Part shown: positions 34,026 through 45,088 of the stretch, piece after piece | How positions within the stretch are numbered: the first letter of the stretch is position 1 | Layout: each line of letters starts with the position of its first letter | DNA from: Lytechinus variegatus | Lineage: Eukaryota; Echinodermata; Echinoidea; Temnopleuroida; Toxopneustidae | Length of the DNA stretch: 64,000 bases | Direction of reading: 5' to 3' | Assembly: GCF_018143015.1 (NCBI RefSeq) | Contig: NC_054740.1 | Span: forward strand, 56,064,083 to 56,128,082 | Notes under the pieces: generated by a model | What the model saw: only the letters and a program-made list of their open reading frames with translations | Database searches by the model: none | Told to the model about the DNA's origin: nothing | Made by a program: the position numbers and the translations under genes

Positions 34026-34400
34026 AACTGAAAAACAAATTTCAGAACTGAAGTGGCTTCCCTGGGTAAGATATTACGTTGCTATTGTTATCATTTTTAT
34101 TCTGCTGTCACGACATTGCTGTAAATTCACGATACATGGTTTTCTTTACACTGCAAATGAAAAATACAGCATTAATGACCTCTTCACAGTAAAAACGCTG
34201 TTTTAAAAGTTTATATGACACTGTTTACTTTATGAACCTTAAATTAGTTGTTTAAACAGTTTCAACGACCATGCTTAATCATTTATCAAAAATTAAATAT
34301 CAAACATTAAACTATATTGTTTAAGATTCAATATACTTGTCTGAACGGACATGGTCATCATTCATGACCCCCGCGAATTTTGAGAATACTCCTCAGGAAG

Positions 34401-35140
34401 TTAAAGGAGAATAAAACCCTTAGAAGATGTTAGCTTGTGTGAAAGGTAAAAAAAAATAGCAAAATGAATCCAACGAAAGTGCGAGAAAAATTTGACAATT
34501 ATTAAGAAAGTTATGAGCTTTTGAAAATCGAGAATACGCTATAGTGAGATGGAGATCATCCAATTGGCTATGTAACCGTGATTTGTGATGTCACCTTATG
34601 AACGAATTCCCCCCGTCTACACTACTTAACACAATACCTTAATAAGCATGTGTTCTGTCATTCAATAGGTGGTGCAAAGTCTTTGTCCATGATATTATTT
34701 TGTTAAACTTCATATATTCCAATGAAAAAGAAGACCTGGGGCCCGTTGCATAAAACTGTTTACCTGAGAAAACTCAAGTTGTTTATACCGGAGTTTTTGC
34801 CCTGTGTTTAAAGTCAATGGCAGAAATCAACATAACCTTAGTTTTCAGTTTTTACCAGAGTTTTCTCAGGTAAAAAGTTTTACGCAACAGGCCCCTGGTC
34901 TATTGAAAAGTGGGAATTTAAACAAAAGTAATACATAAATAACGGAGGAAATCGGTCGTGTGTACAGCATACAACTTGGTTGCATTCTCGATGGAAGTAT
35001 GTCTAAAGAAATGATTTCAAACAAATTTCAAATCCTCATTAACTTTCTTATTATTTTTCCAATAGTTCTCAATCTCTTTTTCATTCAATTTTTTTTCCTG
35101 TTTTCACTAATGCTAACTTGTTTATTGTTTCAATTGTGTG
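34401..35140. mobile_element. TTAA-started palindromic MITE (family B-like) with a nested insertion
   Basis: It starts TTAAAGGAGAATAAAAC, with GTGCGAGAAAAATTTGAC and AAGAAAGTTATGAGC inside, and GTGATGTCACC near 34587. It is interrupted by the GGGCCCGTTGCA element at 34738-34895. Mirror words (TTAACTTTCTTATTATTTTTCC near 35039) suggest the right arm. The right tip is not preserved. Confidence 0.55.
34738..34895. mobile_element. Short palindromic MITE, GGGCCCGTTGCA family D, nested copy
   Basis: The ends are GGGGCCCGTTGCATAAAACT and the inverted AGTTTTACGCAACAGGCCCC. The inner arms are CTCAAGTTGTTTATACCGGA and TACCAGAGTTTTCTCAGG. 158 bp, inserted into the 34401 element. Confidence 0.75.
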
Positions 35141-35235
35141 GGAAAAAAAATCTGAAAACCATGATAAAACGTATTTATCATCTATCGAGCTATAAACCAA
35201 TCTAGATGATGAGTAGTATTGTCGTATGATGTTCA

Positions 35236-35382
35236 GGGACCCGTTGCAGAAAGAGTTGCAATCAAACGCAACTCTAAAAATCATGCGCAACTTGATTTTC
35301 AACCAATCAACAGCGCGCATTTTTGACTTGCGATTGATTTTTTGACTTGCGTTTAAACGCAACTCTTTCTGCAACGGGCCCC
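35236..35382 (+). mobile_element. 147-bp palindromic MITE upstream of GPCR 1
   Basis: The ends are GGGACCCGTTGCAGAAAGAG and CTCTTTCTGCAACGGGCCCC. The interior contains CAACCAATCAACAGCGCGCA. An almost identical copy in the same orientation lies at 36841-36987, so the pair brackets the receptor gene. This copy lies 121 bp upstream of the acceptor before the GPCR coding exon, in what is probably intron. Confidence 0.85.
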
Positions 35383-35510
35383 AGATGTTTAAAATGGCCT
35401 CTGGTTCATACGTCACGTCACAAAAATACGCTATCCATTTCTATCCACTTCAGATATTCTGACCATTATTTTGTATTTATATTTCACTCCTTTCCTTTTT
35501 CAGAAGCGAG

Positions 35511-36743
35511 ATGAAACTGTCTCCTAAAGAACCCACGAGGCTTTTATTACTCATATTTGTGATCGGTGCCAGCACTGCGACCGATACTGCTACCCCATCG
35601 CAGCCATGGACCACCCTGGAAGATTGGACAACAGGACCAGAATTCACCAGCGACATCCAACCGACATCTTATCCCATCATCACCACCGAGGTCTTAACAG
35701 TCAGCGAAGATGGTGTAAGACAGGCTGACGCTCCGATCTTATGGTTATGGAGTCCGGTCCCATGGTCTTGGGTCTTGATCTTGCAGCTCTTGTTTGCTAT
35801 AATCGGTATCATTGGTAACTTCCTGGTCTTGTTGGTCCTCTTCCAGAGGCGGAGGCATTGCAAATCGACTGACACCTTAGTAGCAGCTCTGGCCACTGCG
35901 GATTTCTTGACGTCCGTGTTTCTTATTCCCATCCCAAAGGCAGCAAAGATCCCCGATACCTGGACCGGATATACCTACTGTAAAATACTCTTCCCAAACT
36001 TCCTAATGTGGATGTCGATATCTGGCTCTATCTATACCCTGATGGCCATTGCCATAGAGCGATTCATCGCCGTAGTGTACCCTTTCTACTTCAGTCGCAG
36101 ACTATCAAGGCGTGTTGTCTCGATATGGATCGTTGTGGTTTGGATAGCTGCCTTTCTGTCTGGTCTTAGAGGGATCATCCTTTTCCGCGTCGACAAAGAA
36201 TCCAATCGTTGTAGCATTTCCTATCGAAACAACACCGAGAAGATTGCCTACGGATGCTTCGTTTTCGCCATCCGTATTGTCATACCAATCTTGACCATGT
36301 TCATCACCCAGACCGCTATAGCCTTCACCCTTCATCGCCAATCATCCAGGTTCGCCAGCAGTGCCATTGACAACAGCAACAACGATGCTACCTTCCACGT
36401 GGTTGCCAAGAACCGAGTCCTCAAGCTGATGATGGTGGTCATTCTGATCTACGTTCTCTGCTGGAGTCCAAACCAAATCGCTTTCTTTGGTTACAACCTT
36501 GGTTTCGTCCCGACGTCCTACCGCTACAGCAACCTCAACAGTGTCTTCACCCTTCTTGGATTCTTCAATTCCTGTGCCAATCCGATCATCTACACTGCTC
36601 GCCATCCTGAGTTCAGGAAGGCAATCGTGGCACTGGTATCATCCGGTCCGATCAAAACCCATTCTCTCTTTGGGCATGGGGACATGGACACCAGTGTCAC
36701 TACCTTGAGAAAAAGTGAGGCCGAACAAAGCCAGAAGGAATGA
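35511..36743 (+). CDS. Orphan class A (rhodopsin-like) GPCR 1, 410 residues
   Basis: A seven-transmembrane receptor for the plasma membrane. A hydrophobic segment (about 10-21) looks like a signal peptide, followed by a Thr/Ser-rich ectodomain to about 85. Family landmarks: TM1 N103 in GIIGNFLV; TM2 D131 in LATADF; C157 at the top of TM3; E183-R184-F185 in place of DRY; ECL2 C234 for the disulfide; P259 in TM5; TM6 CWSP (317-320); TM7 NPIIY (357-361). N240-N241-T242 is a possible glycosylation site. An acceptor (CCTTTTTCAG) 7 bp before the ATG suggests a non-coding upstream exon. The ligand is unknown; TM7 and ICL3 features resemble peptide receptors. It is a paralogue of 48846-50042. Confidence 0.95.
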   Translation: MKLSPKEPTRLLLLIFVIGASTATDTATPSQPWTTLEDWTTGPEFTSDIQPTSYPIITTEVLTVSEDGVRQADAPILWLWSPVPWSWVLILQLLFAIIGIIGNFLVLLVLFQRRRHCKSTDTLVAALATADFLTSVFLIPIPKAAKIPDTWTGYTYCKILFPNFLMWMSISGSIYTLMAIAIERFIAVVYPFYFSRRLSRRVVSIWIVVVWIAAFLSGLRGIILFRVDKESNRCSISYRNNTEKIAYGCFVFAIRIVIPILTMFITQTAIAFTLHRQSSRFASSAIDNSNNDATFHVVAKNRVLKLMMVVILIYVLCWSPNQIAFFGYNLGFVPTSYRYSNLNSVFTLLGFFNSCANPIIYTARHPEFRKAIVALVSSGPIKTHSLFGHGDMDTSVTTLRKSEAEQSQKE

Positions 36744-36840
36744 AGCAGTTGAGAATGCACCTTGGGATGATTACATGGACTTACGCACATGACATGCACT
36801 CACGCACACCCCAACTTACGAACACACACACACCCACTCT
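36744..36840 (+). other. 3' flank of GPCR 1
   Basis: Short stretch between the stop codon and the downstream palindrome, with a CA-rich patch (ACACACACACACC). Presumably 3' UTR. An AATAAA occurs further on, near 37053, beyond the palindrome. Confidence 0.4.
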
Positions 36841-36987
36841 GGGGCCCGTTGCAGAAAGAGTTGCAATCAATCGCAACTGTAAAAATCATGCGAAACTTGA
36901 TTTTCAACCAATCAACAGCGCGCATTTGGGGCTTGCGATTGATTTTTTGACTTGCGTTTAAACGCAACTCTTTCTGCAACGGCCCCC
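36841..36987 (+). mobile_element. 147-bp palindromic MITE downstream of GPCR 1
   Basis: The ends are GGGGCCCGTTGCAGAAAGAG and CTCTTTCTGCAACGGCCCCC, with CAACCAATCAACAGCGCGCA inside, as in the 35236-35382 copy. It lies 98 bp after the GPCR stop codon, so is probably within the 3' UTR. Confidence 0.85.
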
Positions 36988-37295
36988 AGGTATACTATAT
37001 GTATACACACACATATTGTAAATATGCTTAATGTAAATGAAGGAAATGTCTGTAATAAAAAGTCAATTATTGTTATTTTTATGGGTCGCGAAACCGGGGG
37101 GGGGGGGCGGGATACAGCCCTCACACCTTTTTTTATTTAATAAACTTATGATGCTTATCATCCAAATGCTTGTAGATACATAATGATGTGATCGGGGAGG
37201 TATTGTGGGGGTTGACTTGAGGTGACAAAGTCACATGTATGACCATTGTATTTTGCCGATTCTAAATATCTTCATTTTATTTTTATTTTCACCAT

Positions 37296-37508
37296 TAGTG
37301 TTATGACCTGGATGGGGTTGGGAGGTTTGGGGAGGAAGACCTGTGGGTTATGGCTATTAAGTTAGCCTTTTCCATACCCAGGCAGCCTCTCCAACTCTCA
37401 TCCAGGTCTTATTTTCTCTATCATGTACAAGTTTGATTGATCTTGTCTTTGATCTGTTTGTATTCTTTGTTTTTTGAATGCCAAATAAAATAATAATAAT
37501 AATAATAA
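37296..37508 (+). mobile_element. LINE 3' tail with stem-loop and (ATA)n end
   Basis: GACCTGGATGGGGTTGGGAGG pairs with CCTCTCCAACTCTCATCCAGGTC across a roughly 60-nt loop. The copy then runs to GCCAAATAAAATAATAATAA. A hairpin plus a microsatellite end is typical for several LINE clades. It could also be part of the GPCR 1 transcript's 3' UTR region. Confidence 0.5.
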
Positions 37509-38040
37509 AACGTGTACGTAAAACATACCATCTGATTGAGAATATTTGCTTATAAAAACTTTCTGCGGCTCGTTATTTTCTATAAAAATGAATTTTAAAG
37601 GCTTAATATTTTAGTGTTTTCATTAGCAAAGTTCATAATTATGATTCGATAGAAAATATTGGTAAAAGTTAATTTATTGGAAACAATTCAAAGCGTGTAA
37701 TTGTCAATATGGAAAATATTTAAAGATTTAAATTATGTTGAACTATTGTTTTATCTAATATCCCAATTTGACAGATGTGAAGTGACCGTATGATAACACT
37801 CTATTGCTTGTAAATGTTTTTACTCAATCGTATGTCGTGCTCCCCCTCTGTTTAGTTTCATTTTCAAATAAATTCAAAACGCAATTCAAACGCTCTACTC
37901 ATCTTACAAATTCAGCGATACAAATTGGCACAGCATGCTTAAAAATTTGAGACCGGCAAGTGCAACACAAACTGTTGTGGTGTCAAATTTTGCGGCTTAT
38001 TTGTGCAGGGGCAACAGTTTGTGGTGCAACACACCCTGAT
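37509..38040. other. No gene seen
   Basis: AT-rich. GCAACACAAACTGTTG and CAACAGTTTGTGGTGC near 37960-38029 form a local inverted repeat. Confidence 0.5.
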
Positions 38041-39180
38041 TTCTCACACCTTAACAAACACAAATTGTTGTCTGTTGAATAAGTAGCTCCTGAACCACTC
38101 CAAGGCCTTGCCTCGCACACGATAGCGAGATATTTTTTTTAAGTTGGATTTTATGATTGATGGTATCGAAGGCTTTGGAGCAGTCCAGGAAAATGCCCAC
38201 AAGGTGATTGGATTTGTCGAGAGCATTGACTACTTTGTTGACAAAATTCATCAGGGCATTAGTGGTGTTGTGCTTATCGCGAAACCCAAACTGAACATCA
38301 GATAAAATATTATGCATTGACAAAAAAAATTCTGTTCTAACGTAAACTATTTTTTCAAGGACCTTAGAAAACGTGGGCAAAAGAGAAATGGGTCGGTAGT
38401 TACCGACATCCAAATTATTATCTTCTAGAAATAAAGGAATTGCCTTGGCTATCTTCATTTGATTAGGACTTGTACCAGTTTCTAAGGAAAGATTGAAATT
38501 ATGCGCCAACGGGGCACCAATAGAATTTATTATGTTAAAATAAAATTATTAATTTCATCAAAGTCAGGGCTTTTTTTAATTTTTTAACCAGACACAGTAG
38601 TAATAACTTCTTGATTATAAGTTGGAGAAAAAAATCTTGGATTTGGGTTAGGGGGCCAAGATAGTCCTAAGAACTTTTCGTTACGGGGGGGGGGATATCT
38701 TTAGCCAAATTTGCGCCTGTAGAAGAAAAATGGTTATTAAAAGTATTTGAAATGTTGTCAGCATCATGAACAATAACATTATTAAAAATGATTTGGGAAA
38801 TATGTATTTTATCATTAGAAAACTTCGTGGTATGTTTTAAAAACTCCCATGTGTCTTGCACGTTTTGTTTATGTAGAGCCAACTGTCTCACAAAGTAAAT
38901 TTTCTTTTCAATGTGTAATCTAGTGAGTGTATTTTTATAGGATCTGTATTTTATTTTTGATTGTTCTGTACCTATCATTAATTTATAAAATAAGTTATTT
39001 TTTCTAATAATCGAATGCAAAATAGATGCTGATATCTAGGGTAATTTAAGAATCGTTTTGTATGGATTACGCTTGTCCCTTTTAACGGTATATGCAGGTT
39101 TAATATCTCATTATTTATATTCATAATCAATCTAAAACCAAATCGTTCCGTGTAGACCCACCACCTCCTCATCCTCCAAT
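38041..39180 (-). mobile_element. Broken LINE: linker and N-terminal half of the reverse transcriptase
   Basis: On the - strand the order is: a linker (RDKRNPYKTILKLP, a TAG where the family has Trp, then ISASILHSIIRKNNLFYK, to about 38670), a gap, and the RT fingers (NYRPISLLPTFSKVLEKI near 38390) and palm start (GIFLDCSKAFDTINH near 38190). A frameshift follows, and the next block RVRGKALEWFRSYLFNRQQF lies in another frame near 38060-38120. The catalytic FADD box, thumb, 3' UTR and endonuclease are absent. The motifs fit the Jockey/CR1 side of non-LTR elements; clade not resolved. Loss of the 3' half is unusual, because LINEs normally lose 5' sequence. Confidence 0.85.
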
Positions 39181-40294
39181 TTAGTTTTTGATGAAAATCT
39201 TTGAGAAATTAACAATCTTTTAACTGTTTAATAGGATATTTAATTGTTAACCATTTTATTTGTATATAATCCAACCTGCATAGTATGCAATTCGGATGCA
39301 AAGAAAGGAAATGGTGGTTGGTAGTCATGGTAGTAGCAGTTGCCGTTATGATGATAGAGGGTGCTTGGTTTGGGATATTTAGTGGTGATGGTTTTTGTTT
39401 AGGGTGCTTCTTTCACAGTAAAAACGTACTTTCAGAAGTTAAGTCTAAGCCCCCTCAAAAAAAAATATAAAAAAAATATAAAAATTTAGCCTGCTCGGCA
39501 ACCGAGCGGTAAGTTTTTAGCCAATTTCGCCCGGGCACCGAGCGGCTGCAATCCGGGCACCACTGGTTTTGGTGGCATAATATCGCTCGGTCAAGATTTA
39601 GCACGGAGTTGAAATTCTGGAGGCGCCTACTCACTTTTCACTCGCCGCCCTAATTACATTTGGTACCCGGATGGTCGCAGTCAGGCTAGGCGCCGACGTA
39701 ATCGAGCGGTCGCCGCGCTGTCGAAGGCCCCCATCTCACTAGGATGGGCGATCATGGCGACCATGGCGACCATGGCGATCTGTCTAAATCCCGCAAAGCG
39801 TAGCAGAATCGTCCTCGAATTCTATTTTTAGCCTGCGAGGCGATTGCACTACAACTTCACTGCGACGGACCTGCGCTGAAGGCGATGGTAATACGCTGGT
39901 AGTACGACGCTGCCACTCTCTTGCCACGATTTTAGGCAGATGTGATGCGTTGCTTCTGCGATCAAAGCGACCGTACAACGAGGCCCATACGCTAATTAGG
40001 ACCTCGGTACGGTGGTGCTACGAATGGAACGATTGTGTTACGTTCATGATGGGCTCTTGAAACGATTTCAAGCAATCGGCATATTGATCGCGGCACATGA
40101 GACATTTTTCAGTCGATTGCCAACCTCCGACCAAGATGGATGTCCAGAATTTGGTTGGACTTATACATCTTAGCATTATACAACAACTTCAATTAGAAGT
40201 TGAATACGAGGACCTGATACGAGGACAGTAGGAGGAGGCCAAAAAGATACTGGGTCCGATCCTGGCTGTCACTTAAGTCATAATATACAATATA

Positions 40295-41247
40295 CAGTGC
40301 GTATCAAAAAAAAGTTTACACTCAGAAAAAATTCTGTAAAATTATATATTTGTAATATCCTGACGATTTTCCACGTTTTAGCATTGGTACAGATCCATTT
40401 AAGCAAATGACGATATAACTGTCGAAAAATATTTCCGCTTGAGTGAGCACCACTTACTTTTGAAAAGTTGGTGAAAAATGATTTGCGCAGAACTTTGAAA
40501 TAGTTATGCGAATAAAAGTAGACCTTAATCATGAAGAACACGTGGAAATTAGCAAGTAAAATTTATATGAAGATATTTTTACCCTTTTAAACATTTTTCC
40601 TTGCCCAAAACACTTCGAAGAATGTATGGCGCCCCACCCCACTCCCCCACACACCGAGTCCATCGTGACGATATTTGCTTTACACTGAGCTGTGATTTAC
40701 ATGAAATGGCTTAGGCTTGATTTTCATTTTGTTAATCATTGCCAAGCTTGGGAAAAGTGTGGAGAAACAAGTATTAAATAAAAATGAAATGTAAACCAAC
40801 TTTAAATGCTAAAAACTTAGTGAAAAATGCTGGAGATGTATGATATAAACTTTTGTTCAGATTTAGTTATGTCCTCAGATCCAGCTGGCACAAAAAGGGT
40901 AAAGGTTGTGCTTACTAAGTGTTGAAATCTCAAATTTGGGCGGCAAAATTGTAACAAAATGCTTGAATGTATCCGTTTGATTTCAATTGGCTAAATTGGC
41001 TAACATTTGATTTCGCCCTTTCCCTTGACACAGCGTGAAAACAAGCATTTCTGCGCAAACAGATTTCTGCGAGCTTTACAAAAATGGACAGTGCTCACTC
41101 AAGTGTAACATTCTGTCAAAACTTTTACCTTCATTGGATAGATGAGACCCAAATCCATAATTATATGTGAAAAAATTACCCACATGTTGTATATTTTTTA
41201 ATTCACAGAGCTTTTTCAAAGTGTAAACTTTTTTTTGATACGCACTG
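40295..41247. mobile_element. Non-autonomous Tc1/mariner-like element, copy 2
   Basis: The ends CAGTGCGTATCAAAAAAAAG and CTTTTTTTTGATACGCACTG are identical to copy 1 at 25115, with TA on both sides (40293-40294 and 41248-41249). 953 bp. The interior matches copy 1 throughout with small deletions, for example a 40-bp gap near 40990. No transposase frame. Confidence 0.88.
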
Positions 41248-41634
41248 TATATTAAAATTTCACTCAAAAGATGTCGATGAGCCTAATAGTTAATATGAGG
41301 GATGCATCCAGAATTTCATAAAAGAGCATAAAAATGTTTTATATATATTTTTTTTTCCACAAAAGTTTGTCACTCAAAATTGTTAGGTAGATTCCTTTCA
41401 AATTTGCTTTCAAGAAGTAGTCTACTGATGTGAGAGCACTCATAAGGGGGGGGGGGCACAATGCCAGAATCCCCATAAAGTGTGCTTTCCCAATCAATAC
41501 ATCAGTGATCGAATCATTAAAATTTTAATATTGTTTACTGTCACTGTAGTTAGAATTCATTCTATTTTTAAAACATATTCAATTTATATATTTTTGCGGA
41601 GGTAACCCATTTCGTCATACATGCGAGCGTCTTT

Positions 41635-41730
41635 TTTTTTCTCTCTCTCAAGCTGGCTCAGCAGTTAGATTTTCATCCTCCTACTATACCTCCTCCTCCT
41701 CTTCCTCCTCCTCCTCTACCACCACCATAA
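41635..41730. repeat. Pyrimidine-rich CTC/CCT tract
   Basis: CTCTCTCTC then CCTCCTCCTCCTCTTCC. The Gly/Glu-rich - strand frames across it (41673-41885) are products of the tract, not genes. Confidence 0.7.
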
Positions 41731-42790
41731 CCTCTTGTTCGCTTCCTCTTGGACCGCCGGCATAACAGATTGGGCAGCTTCCCTTTTTGGTCCTTTTTCT
41801 GGGAAGTATATTTGAAAACGTCGTGGTGTCGCCTCGTAATCTGTTGAAAATGTGATGATCCCCTACCATCGGCACGGTGTTTCATAGCAGCGCAGACGGT
41901 CGCTGCTCAATCGCTGGCCAGTCATCAGCGGCGCAGCAAAAGCGCAACGCGAATGCCTGCAGCGGGCTGAGAACGTGTGCCACATGCCACCCAAAAGGAA
42001 AGCGTCGTGGTGGAAACGGTGTGAAGCGTGTCGAGCGCAAGGCAGTCGCCTCGTAAACGGAAGCAGCGTAGCAGAATTGTCTTGGGAACGGGCCTGAAAA
42101 ACACGGGCGATCGATGCCGCTTTTAATGCGCTTCTACTACGCTTTGTGCGTTGGAGCTTCGTTACAGCTACGAATATGTCGTTTGTAATACGCTCTTGAC
42201 TCGATTATGATGCGCTTTAGCACCTCCGCGATCTCGCTACGTAAGTTTTGAACATGTTCAAAATTTTGTGGCGACCAGGAAGATGGTGGCGATCCTTGCC
42301 GCTTAAGAAAAGATCAAGGTACGACGGAGAAGATTGAAAAGATCAAGCCACGTTCAAGCTACGATATACCACGCTTTGTCGATTTTTGACGATCGCAGCG
42401 GAATCGCCATCTAGTGAGATGGGGGTAGTACCAGGTAAACAATTGAACTCGGTTGTTCAAAGGCTGTCGAGCAGTCATCGGCCGATCGCCGGCCGCTGAG
42501 AGATGTGTCGGTGATCTTGAGGCGATTACTTAAAAAATGACCGGCGGCCGGTGGGAGACCGCCCGGGAATCGGTGGGTCGTCCGCCGATCACTGCACACG
42601 AACACTAAACAGAAGAGTTGCCCGATTTGACCAGATTTGTGTTGGGTAATCGACAGGGCACTGCTCGGCTACCGGTAAGTCTTTTTAAAGCCTGCTCGAC
42701 TTTAAAAAAAAATCATTGGGCGATGACTAAATTCCAGCGGCGCCCGAGCAGGCTACTAATCGGTCGGTCGCCGCTCTGAGTTGTGACTGA

Positions 42791-43590
42791 AGCGTTAGCA
42801 GTATAAACAGGCATTAACATTTACCATTTCACATCAACATAACCGTAAACAAATGATTTGTCCTTGTGTAAAAATGAATAAAATTGTGAATAAGCCTAAT
42901 ATCTTGTCGGTGGTGCAAAGTAATTTATTCAATATCCATGTATATACTGTATATTTCCAAAAATATATATTTTCAGAACCACGTCAATTCATTATCAATC
43001 TATTTTCATTAAAATTCTATTTATTGGTTTTCTTTATTTTATACTGCAGGGTTGGCCTGTTCAGTTATGCAAAACTTCTTTCCAAAGGCGCCCTGCAGTT
43101 CAACAAATAACTCAACACCATAGCAATTCAATGTATGTAACATATAATAAAGTGCAATACAAGCAGAATACATTCTTCTTCTTCTCTATAAGTACAGGCC
43201 ACCGTCTGGCGTATACTGTCGTACTACATTATATACATATAGAGTGAAATCAACAATTACTAATTAAATCATTACATTTACATCACGTTATTCAGTGTAA
43301 TTACATGTATGACAGTCAGAATTTTAATGATTTACAGTGTTTTTTTAATGCATGGAGGGACGTGCATTTTTGTATATCACAAGGGAGAGAATTAGATACA
43401 ACAGCAGCAACACATTCAAAATATTTTCTTTTATAATCTGTCCTAGGGCAGGGTATTTTAACCATAATTATGATTACCTATGTAATTTGAATTGTTAAGT
43501 AACTTATAAATTGGGCGTCAATTACAAGTTTACACTTTGAAAAAGTCTCTCAAATAAAAGTTTAAAAAACAAGAGCTGCGTGACGGTTTA
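42791..43590. other. No gene seen
   Basis: AT-rich. The 85-residue frame at 42853-43110 has no domain. Confidence 0.5.
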
Positions 43591-43654
43591 AAATTGAGGG
43601 GGGGGGGGGGCAGAGCCAAAAGTGGGGGCTGACCATGCAAAATATCACAATCAA

Positions 43655-43817
43655 GGGCCCGTTTCATAAAGGACTTGCAGCTGTTGTAACTTTGCCATTA
43701 TGGCAACTATACCATAGAAACCTTGATTCTGATTGGCTGCTGAGCTCTGACACCATGGTAGTTGCCATTATTTTTACGAAGTTACAACAGTTGCAAGTCC
43801 TTTATGAAAGGGGCCCC
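43655..43817. mobile_element. 163-bp palindromic MITE, GGGCCCGTTTCATAAAGG family
   Basis: The ends are GGGCCCGTTTCATAAAGGAC and GTCCTTTATGAAAGGGGCCCC. Inner arms are TTGCAGCTGTTGTAACTT and AAGTTACAACAGTTGCAAG, then ATGGCAACTATACCAT mirrored by ATGGTAGTTGCCAT. Non-coding. Confidence 0.85.
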
Positions 43818-43959
43818 AGATGGTCATTATTACATTTTTGTACACGTTTTTTGAAAAAAAAAGTTGGGGGCTGAAGCCCACTCAGCCCCCGCTTCCACCG
43901 CCCCTGAAAAAATACAACATGGGGATAACATTTTCACAAATATTTTCATCAAGTTGGTC
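43818..43959. other. G-rich hAT-like end fragment
   Basis: GCCCCCGCTTCCACCGCCCCTG near 43884 resembles a right end of the GGCG-type hAT-like elements here, but its left partner (perhaps the G tract near 43600) could not be matched. Confidence 0.3.
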
Positions 43960-44648
43960 GCATCAATTAATATCAGATGGAAGTATACTTTTGACAGAAT
44001 CTTACGCTTGAGTGAGCATTGTACATTTTTTTGTAAATCGATTTGAGAAGAAAAATTATGATTTTCAGCCATGCCATTGGGGGGGGGGGGGCATTTTGGG
44101 TCAATGAAAATAAAACAGACATGTTATAACTTTTTCAATTATGTAAACAAAAGTTCCTTTTAGACATCTCCAGCATTTTGCTTTACTATGTTTTGTGATT
44201 TAAGACTTAATTAGGAGGGTTCACATTTCATACTTAATTTCATGCATGTTTCTCCATACTTCTCCAGGCATGTTAAGGAATAACAGAAGAAAAATCAAGG
44301 TATATTTTATACAAATCACTACTACATGTTGAACATATCATTGCAGTGGTCTAGGCGTTTGTATATGGGATGTAATGGCGATCGAGGGAGCATTTTGGCC
44401 TAGGAAACATGTTATCGAACATGTCGAAAAAAAATTCCCATAATAACTATTTCCAAGTTTTGCGCAAATCATTTTTCACGAAATCTAAATAAGCGGTGCT
44501 CACTCAAGCAAAAATATGTTTCGACTTCTATGTTCTCATTTGTTTAACTGTACTAATACATGAATGTGGACAAGGCTTAACGTTATTTACAAAGATATAA
44601 TTTATACGAATATTTCAAAGTGTGAAGTTTTTTTATATGCAACTGTAA
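43960..44648 (-). mobile_element. Decayed Tc1/mariner-like element, related to copies 1 and 2
   Basis: Words of the 25115 and 40295 elements occur here inverted: TTGACAGAATCTTACGCTTG near 43988, CATGTTTCTCCATACTTCTC near 44242, and GCGGTGCTCACTCAAGC near 44492. The end AAAGTGTGAAGTTTTTTTAT near 44617 is a mutated terminus. Several indels. An older insertion of the same family. Confidence 0.65.
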
Positions 44649-45088
44649 TATAATGACATACGTAACTTATTTGAACGCCTCATAATATTATGCACTTACT
44701 CACTCACTACTATGCACTTAGGATTACACAGTAACTGGACGAATGAGACGTCAGTGTATGGCATTTTAAAACATCTTTCTCGATCAAATAATTTCTTTCT
44801 CAATATGAAAATAGTAACATTGTACAAAGTAAAAACGTTGTTGTTTACTACGAACCTTAGAGTAGTTGTTTAAACGGTTCAAACAAGTGTTTGAAACCTT
44901 AAAAAAGCAGGTGTTTGAAAACTTTAAAAAAAGTTTGATTTTTTAATATTCAATTCTCAATAACTTAAAGATAATTGTTTAAACTGTTAAACAGTAGCCT
45001 CTGGAAGTCTCGCCTGCATTACGCGATTCAATATAGCTACAGTCTTGACTTTGAGAACGACTATAGAATTATCATTTTTAAAACACCA
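44649..45088. other. No gene seen; GTTTAAAC-rich patch
   Basis: TAGTTGTTTAAACGGTTC, TGTTTAAACTGTTAAACAG and similar words (44866-45000) resemble a stretch at 34196-34325 (AGTTGTTTAAACAGTTTC), so it may be another decayed palindromic element. Confidence 0.4.

Larger units (their letters stand above)
39488..42790. mobile_element. GC-rich mosaic of nested inverted-repeat transposons
   Basis: The outer parts carry TAGCCTGCTCGGCAACCGAG at 39488 and the inverted CGCCCGAGCAGGCTAC near 42742. An inner pair is CCCCCATCTCACTAGGATGG (39729) and CTAGTGAGATGGGGG (42411). CG-rich words (GATCGC, CGACC, GAGCGG) contrast sharply with the AT-rich surroundings. A Tc1-like element (40295-41247) lies inside. GAACATGTTC occurs near 42249. 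No transposase frame is visible and no target duplication was settled. Confidence 0.6.

Noticed and set aside
34196-34325. Relation to the GTTTAAAC-rich patch at 44819-45000
   Set aside because: The shared words are short and no ends could be paired, so no separate element was called at 34196.
35236-36987. Classical composite transposon around GPCR 1
   Set aside because: The flanking 147-bp palindromes encode nothing and no outer target duplication was found; kept only as a question in the findings.
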